Below, piece by piece: positions 1 through 7,668 of a stretch of DNA of 15,816 nucleotides. The position numbers and the translations under genes are program-made. The DNA is taken from assembly GCA_964469905.1 (NCBI GenBank), contig CAYXZW010000060.1:1-15816 (forward strand), in the 5' to 3' direction. The notes below the pieces were generated by a model. That model saw only the letters and a list, made by a program, of their open reading frames with translations, did no database searches and had not been told where the DNA came from. The stretch's first letter is position 1. Each line of letters begins with the position of its first letter. This stretch comes from MVRV01 sp964469905 (GTDB lineage: Bacteria > Desulfobacterota > Syntrophia > Syntrophales > Smithellaceae).

Positions 1-62
1 GACTGATCATATTCTTTTCCCGTCGCATGCAGCGAGCAGCCCGGATAATATGAAACTTTCAA
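1..62 (-). CDS. hdrB: HdrB-like subunit, N-terminal fragment (runs off window)
   Basis: Only the first 20 codons lie in the window. They read MKVSYYPGCSLHATGKEYDQ, which matches the usual HdrB N-terminus, including the first CCG-domain PGCS motif. HdrB holds the non-cubane [4Fe-4S] centres that reduce a heterodisulfide in methanogens; in bacteria without CoM/CoB the substrate is usually unknown. The start is a TTG at 60-62, chosen because a strong AGGAGG lies 8 bases upstream and homologues begin at this point. It follows hdrC by 75 bp on the same strand, so it should be the next cistron of the hdr operon. The gene continues beyond position 1, so its catalytic cysteines cannot be checked here. 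Confidence 0.85.
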   Translation of the reverse strand, partial: MKVSYYPGCSLHATGKEYDQ

Positions 63-137
63 GAGAGTAGCCTCCTTTTATACTTGTAACTTCCTCGCAT
101 CAGGCCAATTACGGCTCGACACGAAACACTTATGCCA

Positions 138-665
138 TTAAATATTTTTTGTTTTCTCAAAAATATTTTTAACCGATTTTATATCCTTGGTCCGCGGAGA
201 AAAAAGCGACAGCTTTCCTTTCAGGAACATACCCGGCGCAATAGTAACATCCGAGAACAAATCTCCCGACATGAGTTTATACTGAGCCATCATCATGGGT
301 TCATTGATCCGGCCGCCACGCTTAATTCCGGCAAGAAACGCCTGATGGAACTTTAAAATATTTTTCTCCCGGGCGCCGACACCGGACTCAATGGCCATCT
401 GCCGCAGCACATCCATCATACGGGCAATATCAACCTGATTAGGGCAGCGGGTAATGCAGGTTTCGCAAGACAGGCAAAGCCAGATGGTTGAACTATTCAG
501 AACCTTCTCCCGCTGGCCATTCTGAATCATTTTTATAACCTTATTGGGGTTATATTCCATGTGCGATGCGGTGGGACAACCAGCCGTGCACTTCCGGCAG
601 TGATAACAGGCCTGTAGCGGCACACCGTGTATCTTTTTGTTTACTTCTTCCAGAAAAGTTTCCAT
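138..665 (-). CDS. hdrC: HdrC-like ferredoxin subunit
   Basis: A 175-residue iron-sulfur protein of normal HdrC length. It carries two [4Fe-4S] motifs: Cys20, Cys23, Cys26, Cys30 followed by Pro, and Cys64, Cys67, Cys70, Cys74 followed by Pro. In the family, HdrC passes electrons between the HdrA flavin/ferredoxin centres and the HdrB active site in the cytoplasm. No membrane segment is visible, which separates it from membrane-bound HdrE/DsrM-type partners. The ATG at 663-665 has GGAG about 5 bases upstream. It sits 24 bp after the FrhB/FdhB-like gene and 75 bp before hdrB, the expected hdrCB order. The family assignment is secure; the physiological substrate is not known from sequence. Confidence 0.9.
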   Translation of the reverse strand: METFLEEVNKKIHGVPLQACYHCRKCTAGCPTASHMEYNPNKVIKMIQNGQREKVLNSSTIWLCLSCETCITRCPNQVDIARMMDVLRQMAIESGVGAREKNILKFHQAFLAGIKRGGRINEPMMMAQYKLMSGDLFSDVTIAPGMFLKGKLSLFSPRTKDIKSVKNIFEKTKNI

Positions 666-689
666 GTAAACTCCATCATACCAAACTAA

Positions 690-1700
690 TTATGGGTTGT
701 AGATAAAATCCTGTTTATCGTGATGCTCGTCGAATTTACCCAGAGGCGGCATATCTTCCATGCTGGAACCGGCGCGGTTGCCGAACATTTCCCAGCCATC
801 CTTGTCAATCTTCTTGAGGAATTTGCGCAAATCAACGCCCATCGGACAAACAGCAACACAGGAACCGCAATCCACACAACGCCCGACCATATGATACAAG
901 CGCATGAACTGGAATACCTGCGTATCGGACTTATCTTCGCCAATCCCTACCCACTGCGGCTGACTCTGTTCCACAAAACAAGTCGGACAGTAACAGGACG
1001 GACAGGCCTGACGGCAGGCGTTGCAACGCATACACTTTTCCATCTCTTTGGTGAAATATTCCCAGCGCTCTTCCATGGATTTAGCTTCAAACTTTTTGAC
1101 ATCATTGTATTCGGCGTCCGGATTCATCGCCTCGGCCGGTGATCCGATCAGGACATCGGAAATAATGGGATTGTTGAAACGACAGGTCAGGCAGCACTCT
1201 GCCAGAACGTCTTTGAGCGCAACCGTTTTATCACCGTCGGATGTCTTCATCTTAATCTGGCCGCCGTCAATAGTTCCATCTAAAATATCCGCGCCGCCAA
1301 TTTTTACTTTCAGGCCTTTGCCGTCCACATAACCGTCGCAGGGGACGCCGATGATGCAAACTTCATCGCGCTCATACTGCCTCTCCTGAAGATTAATGAC
1401 GAGCGATCGGGTTGTGCAGCCGCGGGCGACAACGCCTATGACTTTTTTCTTCCGGTCTTCGGGCTTGACGCGCTTTTGTGAGTTCTTATGAGCCGTGATC
1501 AGGTCGTGCACAAACTTGGCCAGATTCTGCGTGCAGAGGTTGTTCCAGACCAGCTTGTCGGCTTCTTCCGGTTTCGTGATAAAACACGGTGTGGCCGTTA
1601 ACGGAAGCGTGCCTTTTTCATAGCCGATGACCACATCGGCCTTCTTTTCCAAAAGCAGCCTTTTTGCTTCTTCCCGCAATTTTGTTTCGATGTTTTCCAC
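690..1700 (-). CDS. FrhB/FdhB-like iron-sulfur flavoprotein with C-terminal dicluster ferredoxin domain
   Basis: A 336-residue protein. Residues about 1-190 resemble the FrhB/FdhB family (coenzyme F420 hydrogenase/formate dehydrogenase beta subunit): a conserved Pro-Cys-Asp near 120-122 and a CCLTC cluster motif at 169-173 followed by an SDVLIG stretch. Residues about 221-290 form a ferredoxin domain with Cys223/226/229/233 and Cys275/278/281/285, plus extra cysteines at 236, 238 and 241. FrhB-family proteins bind FAD and shuttle electrons between a cofactor or dehydrogenase and iron-sulfur partners. Between mvhD and hdrC it probably feeds or drains electrons for the Hdr complex, perhaps from formate dehydrogenase or a reduced cofactor; that role is inference. 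The start is a GTG at 1698-1700 with only a distant GGGG upstream, so the exact start is less certain. Confidence 0.8.
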   Translation of the reverse strand: MENIETKLREEAKRLLLEKKADVVIGYEKGTLPLTATPCFITKPEEADKLVWNNLCTQNLAKFVHDLITAHKNSQKRVKPEDRKKKVIGVVARGCTTRSLVINLQERQYERDEVCIIGVPCDGYVDGKGLKVKIGGADILDGTIDGGQIKMKTSDGDKTVALKDVLAECCLTCRFNNPIISDVLIGSPAEAMNPDAEYNDVKKFEAKSMEERWEYFTKEMEKCMRCNACRQACPSCYCPTCFVEQSQPQWVGIGEDKSDTQVFQFMRLYHMVGRCVDCGSCVAVCPMGVDLRKFLKKIDKDGWEMFGNRAGSSMEDMPPLGKFDEHHDKQDFIYNP

Positions 1701-1733
1701 AGTGATGAATTCCCCGTTTATTTATTATTATCC

Positions 1734-2183
1734 TTAATCAGACAAACCAATCTTCTTAATCATCTTCTTGGCCGGTCCCAGTGCCTTTATTTTTTCCGTA
1801 GCGCCTTTGATGACCTGTGCCCATCTGTCGCCTTCAGAAGCGGAAACCCATGTAAATATAGTTCTGTCGCCTTCGACACCGATGTAGTTCAGAAAACTTT
1901 TTAACGTCGCAAACTTGCGCCGTGCCACCAGATTTCCTGAGATATAGTGGCATTCACCCGGGTGTCAACCCGAAACCAGAACGCCGTCGGCTCCGGTCTG
2001 CAGGGCTTTCACGATATAAAAAGGATTTATTCTTCCCGTGCAGGGAACGCGGATGATGCGGACATTTGTCGGATACTGAATTCTGCTGATACCCGCCAGA
2101 TCGGCTCCCGCGTAAGTACACCAGTTGCAGACAATGGCAACGAATTTCGGTTCCCATTCCTTGTTTGCTAAACTTTCAGCCAT
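1734..2183 (-). CDS. mvhD: MvhD-type hydrogenase/Hdr iron-sulfur subunit, selenocysteine-containing
   Basis: Read through an in-frame TGA at 1965-1967, the frame gives a 149-residue protein of normal MvhD length. The upstream part has Cys19/Cys22 (VCNWC) and Cys48 (RVPCTG). The downstream part continues as HPGECHY with Cys78. Family members usually have Cys in SGCHPGECHY where this gene has the TGA, so residue 73 is best read as selenocysteine, as in known MvhD selenoproteins. MvhD carries a [2Fe-2S] cluster and links an electron donor to HdrA. The ATG at 2181-2183 has AGGAG about 7 bases upstream; an alternative start 7 codons earlier lacks this site. It lies 44 bp after hdrA and 33 bp before the FrhB-like gene. 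An annotation stopping at TGA would wrongly split it into 72- and about 64-residue pieces. Confidence 0.9.
1923..1952 (-). promoter_or_regulatory. Candidate bacterial SECIS hairpin in mvhD
   Basis: In the mRNA, a perfect 6-bp stem (TGCCAC with GTGGCA) begins 12 bases after the UGA. Its upper part can pair further as CAGG with TCTG (one G-U) around an AAA loop. Bacterial SECIS elements are hairpins just downstream of UGA within the coding sequence, often with G residues in the apical loop, and they bind SelB. Position and size fit. The fold was made by eye and no energy was computed. Confidence 0.6.
1965..1967 (-). other. Selenocysteine (UGA) codon in mvhD
   Basis: The TGA is in frame, with uninterrupted family similarity on both sides (LVSG before, HPGECHY after). 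It falls exactly on a metal-ligand cysteine position of MvhD. A random nonsense mutation or frameshift would not be expected to preserve the frame and hit this residue. Decoding needs SelA/B/C/D encoded elsewhere in the genome, which cannot be checked here. Confidence 0.88.
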
Positions 2184-2227
2184 ATATTCTCCTTCCATCG
2201 GCAATGCGGCTTCATCAGCCGCTTACC

Positions 2228-5200
2228 TTAGTTTAAATTAAATATCTGTGCCAGCACTTCTTCGTTGTTGAATCCATTTAAATCCACCGCGTTCATACGG
2301 CAAGACGCTGTACAGACACCGCAGCCCTTACAAAGCACTGCATTTACTTCGGCACAAGCCTCGGCAACGTTCACACTAATCGCGCTGTAAGGACAATTGA
2401 TTTCACATAACCCGCAAGCCGAGCATCTTTCTTTGTTCACATAAGCGGTTTTCCCTTCCGCCTCTATGAAATCAAGACTTAAGACCAGACAGGCGCGGGA
2501 AACGGCGGCGTTGGCCTGGGTGATCGTCTCATCGCTATACTTGGGTGAATGAGACATACCGCACATGAACACGCCGTCGGTTGCGAAATCGACCGGGCGC
2601 AGTTTGACGTGCGCCTCCAGGAAAAAACCATCCTGGTTGGTGGGAACTTTCAACATATTGCCGATAGTTGCGTTTTCCGGATTTGGTACAACACCGATGC
2701 TCAGAGCCACGACATCAGCGGGCAGATTGACCGATTCGTTGAGAATCGGGTCAAATACTTTGACTTCTACTTTATCGCCAGTTGCCAGCACTTCCGGCCT
2801 GCAGTCTTCTTCGTAGGAAACGAATTTGATATTAGCTTCTCTGGCCTTCTTATAATAATCTTCTTTGAAAGCGAAGGTGCGGATATCCCGGTAGAGAATG
2901 GTGATATCGCGGGACGGATCGGCCGTTTTGAGTTCCAGCGCGTTCTTGATCGCCTCGCCGCAGCAGTAGCGGCTACAGTATGGTCTCTCTTTGTCGCGGC
3001 TGCCCACGCACTGAATCATGACGATATTTTTAACATTAGCCAGATCGGCAGGCTTTTCATAAATCAGCGTTTCCAGTTCTCTTTGTGATTTTACTTTGGC
3101 ATTCTGACCGTAAAGGTACTCTTTAGGTTTGTTTTCATAAGCGCCGGTGGCTACCAGCACTATGCCGTGTTCGAAAATTTTCTCGCCGTCTTTAGCCTTA
3201 ACAGTGGTTTTGTAATTACCGATAAACCCGTCAATCTTTTCAATGCGGGCAGAGGTTACAACGGTGATTAAAGGATTCTTGTAAATCTTGTCCAGAAGTC
3301 CCTTCAAGTGAACGCGGGCATCCAGGCCTTCGAGTGTCTTATACAGGTGATTATAATTACCGCCCAGGCGATCTTCCTTTTCAATGACAAAGGAAGCAAA
3401 TCCCTGATCTGCCAACGACAGAGCTGCGGTTATACCGGCCAGACCACCGCCGATAATCAATGCCTGATGGTTGACGGACAACTGTCCGGGTTTTAACGGT
3501 TTGAGGTATTGAGCTTTGGCTACGGCCATTCTCAGCAAGTCTTTTGCTTTCTGGGTAGCTGCTTCCGGTTCGTGCATATGCACCCACGAATTCTGGTCGC
3601 GGATGTTGGCCATCTCGAACAGATACCGGTTCAAACCTGCCTTTTCGCAGTTTTCCTGGAAAAGCCCTTCATGTGTGCGGGGTGAACAGGAAGCTACAAC
3701 CACCCGGGTGAGATTTTCTTCTTTGATGACTTCCGCCATCTTCACCGCTGTATCCTGCGAACAGGTAAAGAGATTATCGGTCGTATAGACAACGGTGGGC
3801 AGTGTCGCGGCATAATCCCGGACTTCGGGAACATTGACAACACCTCCGATATTGATGCCACAGTGACAGACAAACACGCCGGTGCGGACACCCTGCCCGC
3901 GCAGATCTTTTTCTGCCGGATTTTCCACCGGTGTAATCATCGTCCCGCGCTTCGAGGCCAGCATTCCTTCGGCACAGGCGGCGGCAGCTGAGGCTTCCAT
4001 AACAGTTTCCGGAATGTCTTTTGGCCCACCGAAGGCGCCGCAGACGAAAACGCCGGGACGCGATGTCTCCACGGGATTTTCCAGTTTTGTCTTGCAGAAC
4101 CCGTGTTCCTCCAGCTCAATACCGAGGCTGGCGGATAGCTTCACCGCATCTTTCGGCGGCATGAGACCAACGGACAGAACAACCATGTCAAATTCTTCTT
4201 CGGTAAAACTGCCGTCGGGATTGACATACTTAATCAGCAGATTATTGGTCTGCTGCATCTCTTTAATGACTGAGGGCATTGAACGGATATAACGAATTCC
4301 GTATTCATCCTTAGCACGATTGACAAATCGGTCAAAATCCTTGCCGTGAGCGCGAATGTCCATGTAGAAAATTGTGGGCTCGAGTCCCTTGGCATGTTCC
4401 TTACCGATGATTGCTTCCTTGGTCGCATACATACAGCAAACCGATGAACACCAGCTGTTACCGCAGGAAACATCGCGGGAACCGACACATTGGATGAAAG
4501 CGATCTTTTTGGGTTCCTTCCCGTCGGAAATTCTTTGGACATGGCCGAAAAACGGACCGGAGGCGGAGAGAATTCTTTCGAACTGAATTGCGGAAACTAC
4601 GTTCTTGTATATACCGTAGCCGTATTCACCACGCAGGCGGGCATCAAATATTTCGAAGCCAGGTGAAGCTATCACGGCGCCGACTTCAACAATTTCTTCT
4701 TCCACCTTCATCTCGTGATTAACGGCCTTCGCCAGACAGACATCCACGCACCGATAGCATTCGGAACAGATACCGCAGGCCAGACAGCGATTGGCTTCGG
4801 CAATTGCCTGCGCTTCGGAAAATCCGATGCCCACTTCCTGGAAATTAGTTTTTCTGGCATCCGGTTTCATATGCGGATATTTTTCACGGGGAACCTTGGG
4901 AACAGCGGAGAGTTCCGCCTTATCCGCCAGATCTTTAGTCCAGTCTTTTTCACGGCCGGCTTTCATATCAACGCCCTGCAGATACCGGTCAATAGATTTG
5001 GCTGCTTCTTTGCCGGCGTAAACGGCTTTCACAACCGTCTGCGGACCGGTGGAAACGTCACCGCCTGTGAAAATACCGTCTACGTTTGTGGCGTATGTGA
5101 TTGCGTCGTAATCAACGTTATTCCACTTGTTGATGGAAACGCCGCTTTCTTTAGTAATGAAGGACAGATCTGCTTCCTGGCCGATCGCCGGAACAATAGC

Positions 5201-6655
5201 GTCGCATTCCACGATAAATTCGGAGCCTTTTACTTCCACGGGACGTCTGCGGCCGCTGGCATCCGGTTCACCCAGCTCCATGCGGGTACACTCGATGCCG
5301 GTCACTTTTCCATCCTTGCCCACCACACGCTTCGGGGCAACAAGGAATTTCATCTCGATTCCTTCTTCAATGGCTTCTTCGATTTCTTCCGGAGAAGCCG
5401 GCATTTCCGCACGGGTACGACGATAGAGAATGAAGACATCTTTAGAACCGGTGCGCACCGCTGTACGGACGGCGTCCATCGCTACGTTACCGCCGCCGAT
5501 AACGGCGACTCTGTCGCCCAGATTTACTTTTTCACCCAGGTTGATCTTCAGCAGATAGTCCACACCGTGAACGACACCCTGCATATCTTCGCCGGGAATA
5601 TTAAGTTTGCTGCTCTTCATCGTACCGCAACCGATGAACACAGCATTATAATCACTTTTGAGTTTGTCGAAGGAAATGTCCTTACCTACGCGGGTATTGA
5701 GGTGAATCTTTACACCCAAATCCTGGATGACTTTGATTTCCGCATTCAGAACATTCTTGGGAAGACGGTATTCGGGAATACCAACCGCCAGCCAGCCGCC
5801 GGCCACCGGCAGAGATTCGAATACGTCTACATCGTATCCTTCAATCGCCAGATAATAGGCACAGGTCAGTCCGGAAGGACCGGCGCCTACGACGGCCACT
5901 TTCTTTCCCTTGCTTGGTTTCTTTTCGGGCAGATAACGTGTATCGCTGTTTAAATCCAGATCCGCCACGAAACGCTTCAGATGCATTATATCAATTGCCT
6001 CATCTACTTTGCTACGCATACAGGCTGTTTCGCAGGGATGGTTACAAACGCGGCCGCAGACTATGGGGAAAGGGTTATCCTGCTTAATGAGTTTGAGGGC
6101 CTCGGTGAATTTACCTTCAGCGATAAGTGCTACATACCCCTGGACACTGATGTGTGTCGGACAGGTTGCTTTGCAGGGCGACGTACCCAGTTTATCAATG
6201 GCAAAACCACTGGGAATGGCCTGGGGAAAATGTCGATATATTGCTTTTCTTTCGCTCAGTTCACCGTTAAAGGCTGCCTTTACTGTAATCGGGCAAACGT
6301 TCGCACAGTCTCCGCAACCGGTGCATTTGTCGAGATCCACGTAACGCGGGGCGGAAGTCAGTTTAACTTTGAACTTTCCCGGCTCGCCTTCCACGGATTC
6401 TACAGTTCGTCTCGTCTTGATAGTAACATTCGGATGACGGCCGACTTCTACCAGTTTCGGCGAAAGGATACAGGCGGAACAGTCATTTGTGGGAAATGTT
6501 TTATCCAACTGGGCCATGACGCCGCCAATGCTGATCCCGTTTTCGACGAGAAAGACTTTCATTCCGGAATTGGCTAAATCCAGGGACGCCTGAATACCGG
6601 CAATGCCCGCACCAACCACCATTACTGCACCAACTTTTTCGTTATCTTTTATCAC
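2228..6655 (-). CDS. hdrA: HdrA fusion: split HdrA with inserted GltD-like NAD(P)H module plus a second HdrA module
   Basis: This 1475-residue protein is over twice the length of a simple HdrA. Order: HdrA-type FAD Rossmann fold (VGAGIAG, 14-20; Cys59/Cys62); a [4Fe-4S] motif (Cys111/114/117/121); a GltD/NfnB-like module about 157-565, with cysteines 161-212, FAD motif GAGPSG 257-262 and nucleotide motif GGGNVAMD 387-394; a CLACGICSECYRC ferredoxin motif 624-640; the rest of HdrA (GAVIASPGFE, CVGSRD, SSVCCMY); then a second HdrA starting with the N-terminal VFVCHCGINIGG domain (about 927), FAD motif GGGLAG 1069-1074, CVGSRD...CSRYCC, and two C-terminal ferredoxin clusters (1411-1421, 1442-1452). 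HdrA carries the bifurcating FAD; the GltD-like part probably binds NAD(P)H. The GTG start at 6653-6655 has GAGGTG about 8 bases upstream. It is the first gene of the operon. Large HdrA fusions occur in syntrophs and sulfate reducers; reaction direction and partner are inferred. Confidence 0.9.
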   Translation of the reverse strand: MIKDNEKVGAVMVVGAGIAGIQASLDLANSGMKVFLVENGISIGGVMAQLDKTFPTNDCSACILSPKLVEVGRHPNVTIKTRRTVESVEGEPGKFKVKLTSAPRYVDLDKCTGCGDCANVCPITVKAAFNGELSERKAIYRHFPQAIPSGFAIDKLGTSPCKATCPTHISVQGYVALIAEGKFTEALKLIKQDNPFPIVCGRVCNHPCETACMRSKVDEAIDIMHLKRFVADLDLNSDTRYLPEKKPSKGKKVAVVGAGPSGLTCAYYLAIEGYDVDVFESLPVAGGWLAVGIPEYRLPKNVLNAEIKVIQDLGVKIHLNTRVGKDISFDKLKSDYNAVFIGCGTMKSSKLNIPGEDMQGVVHGVDYLLKINLGEKVNLGDRVAVIGGGNVAMDAVRTAVRTGSKDVFILYRRTRAEMPASPEEIEEAIEEGIEMKFLVAPKRVVGKDGKVTGIECTRMELGEPDASGRRRPVEVKGSEFIVECDAIVPAIGQEADLSFITKESGVSINKWNNVDYDAITYATNVDGIFTGGDVSTGPQTVVKAVYAGKEAAKSIDRYLQGVDMKAGREKDWTKDLADKAELSAVPKVPREKYPHMKPDARKTNFQEVGIGFSEAQAIAEANRCLACGICSECYRCVDVCLAKAVNHEMKVEEEIVEVGAVIASPGFEIFDARLRGEYGYGIYKNVVSAIQFERILSASGPFFGHVQRISDGKEPKKIAFIQCVGSRDVSCGNSWCSSVCCMYATKEAIIGKEHAKGLEPTIFYMDIRAHGKDFDRFVNRAKDEYGIRYIRSMPSVIKEMQQTNNLLIKYVNPDGSFTEEEFDMVVLSVGLMPPKDAVKLSASLGIELEEHGFCKTKLENPVETSRPGVFVCGAFGGPKDIPETVMEASAAAACAEGMLASKRGTMITPVENPAEKDLRGQGVRTGVFVCHCGINIGGVVNVPEVRDYAATLPTVVYTTDNLFTCSQDTAVKMAEVIKEENLTRVVVASCSPRTHEGLFQENCEKAGLNRYLFEMANIRDQNSWVHMHEPEAATQKAKDLLRMAVAKAQYLKPLKPGQLSVNHQALIIGGGLAGITAALSLADQGFASFVIEKEDRLGGNYNHLYKTLEGLDARVHLKGLLDKIYKNPLITVVTSARIEKIDGFIGNYKTTVKAKDGEKIFEHGIVLVATGAYENKPKEYLYGQNAKVKSQRELETLIYEKPADLANVKNIVMIQCVGSRDKERPYCSRYCCGEAIKNALELKTADPSRDITILYRDIRTFAFKEDYYKKAREANIKFVSYEEDCRPEVLATGDKVEVKVFDPILNESVNLPADVVALSIGVVPNPENATIGNMLKVPTNQDGFFLEAHVKLRPVDFATDGVFMCGMSHSPKYSDETITQANAAVSRACLVLSLDFIEAEGKTAYVNKERCSACGLCEINCPYSAISVNVAEACAEVNAVLCKGCGVCTASCRMNAVDLNGFNNEEVLAQIFNLN

Positions 6656-6728
6656 CTGATTACACCTCTATATTCTAAGTGAAAGCTTTAAAAAATACTT
6701 TCTGAACGACGGTCAGACAAGCTTGCGT

Positions 6729-6757
6729 CCGGTAACATAATTTAAAAACCATGTCAA
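6729..6757 (-). promoter_or_regulatory. Candidate sigma-70 promoter for the hdr operon
   Basis: A perfect TTGACA (6752-6757) lies 17 bases from a weak -10 (TACCGG, 6729-6734) preceded by a TGn extension. It would give a leader of roughly 65 bases before hdrA. The poor -10 suggests weak or activator-helped expression, or a different true -10. Confidence 0.3.
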
Positions 6758-6842
6758 GAGCGGATGATTTATTTTGTTCCATTTTTTTATAACTTTTTGA
6801 TATCTCAGATAAATTTTATCTCTTCCCCGGGAAACAATTTCC

Positions 6843-7009
6843 GATGGCTTCGTAAAAATCCCCAGAGGTAAGGCGTGCAAATTGAGAGGAATGAGGCGTA
6901 CTTTTTGCGTACGCCGCAGTGACTGAGGAATGCAGCGCCAACGTCACCTAAAGGTGATGAACAGCATGTGGACTCGCGTGCCCCTCAGGGTATTTTACGA
7001 AGTCGTCAT
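6843..7009. mobile_element. MITE-like inverted-repeat element (about 165 bp)
   Basis: The two ends are imperfect inverted repeats of about 20 bp (left GATGGCTTCGTAAAAATCCC; right, reversed, GACGACTTCGTAAAATACCC; 16 of 20 identical). Inside are a perfect 7-bp stem (GGCGTAC with GTACGCC, about 6894-6915) and a TCACCT/AGGTGA dyad (about 6945-6958). There is no coding sequence. The structure fits a non-autonomous transposable or REP-like element; similar GCTTCGTAAAA-ended repeats are common, from memory, in deltaproteobacterial genomes. The right end overlaps the engB stop codon (7006-7008). No target-site duplication was seen. The rest of the 6656-6842 stretch holds only the hdrA leader and promoter candidate. 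Confidence 0.55.
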
Positions 7010-7605
7010 TTTGCCGTTAATGATTGCAGATGTGCATCAAGCGCCTGCCATATTTCACTTTTGCCCTTCTGAGTCACAGCGGAAAAGAGGATGGGCTTTA
7101 TCCCGCCAGAGGCGTGCAGATTTTTTTCAATAATCCGCTGGCGGTTAATCGCCTGATTATTGGATAACTTATCGACCTTGGTTAATATATACAGATAAGG
7201 GATCCGGTAGTCGTCCAGCCAATCCCTTAGCGACAAATCTTCATCGCTGGGATCGCGGCGGATATCTAAAATTAAGACGACCATCGCGAGCGAGGACCGC
7301 TCCTTTAAATAAATGGCGATCATATCTCCCCAGTCTTTCTTCACGGATTGGGATACTTTTGCAAAACCATAGCCGGGTAAGTCGACAAACGATACCGTAT
7401 TGTTGATGGAGAAAAAATTTATCAGTTGGGTACGCCCCGGAGTATTGCTGGTCTTGGCCAGTTTTTTATTTCCGACCAGCGCATTGATCAGCGATGATTT
7501 GCCGACATTAGAGCGGCCCACAAAAGCAATTTCCGGCATCGTCGCCTGCGGATACTGATCAGGCCAGACTGCACTTTTTACAAATTCCGCGCTAGTAATT
7601 TTCAT
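7006..7605 (-). CDS. engB: Ribosome biogenesis GTP-binding protein EngB/YsxC
   Basis: A 199-residue TRAFAC GTPase with the full EngB motif set: P-loop GRSNVGKSS (30-38), G2 TPGRTQ (55-60), G3 DLPGYG (75-80), G4 TKVD (142-145) and G5 FSAV (174-177). EngB binds GTP and acts in late assembly of the 50S ribosomal subunit. The ATG at 7603-7605 was chosen because family members start with MKITSAEFVKS-like sequence. The frame stays open to a GTG at 7641, which would add 12 unconserved residues, and neither start has a strong ribosome binding site. It lies 63 bp after the ATP-grasp gene and may be cotranscribed with it. Its stop codon lies inside the right end of the repeat element. Confidence 0.95.
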   Translation of the reverse strand: MKITSAEFVKSAVWPDQYPQATMPEIAFVGRSNVGKSSLINALVGNKKLAKTSNTPGRTQLINFFSINNTVSFVDLPGYGFAKVSQSVKKDWGDMIAIYLKERSSLAMVVLILDIRRDPSDEDLSLRDWLDDYRIPYLYILTKVDKLSNNQAINRQRIIEKNLHASGGIKPILFSAVTQKGKSEIWQALDAHLQSLTAK

Positions 7606-7668
7606 AATTGGTTTTCCCGATTCCATAAAATATTTGGGCACAAATTTCTATTCATTTCCCCTGGGCTA

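Noticed and set aside
1965..1967. Nonsense mutation or pseudogene in mvhD
   Set aside because: The TGA replaces a specific conserved Cys, the frame is preserved on both sides, and a SECIS-like hairpin follows, so selenocysteine is the better reading.
4715..5953. 412-codon open frame on the plus strand
   Set aside because: It lies entirely antisense to hdrA, whose domains are continuous and unmistakable. The predicted peptide has no recognisable motif; this is a shadow frame produced by hdrA codon use.
7606..7641. Longer engB start at GTG 7639-7641
   Set aside because: It adds 12 residues not typical of EngB and lacks a suitably placed ribosome binding site; the family starts at the MKITSAEF position.
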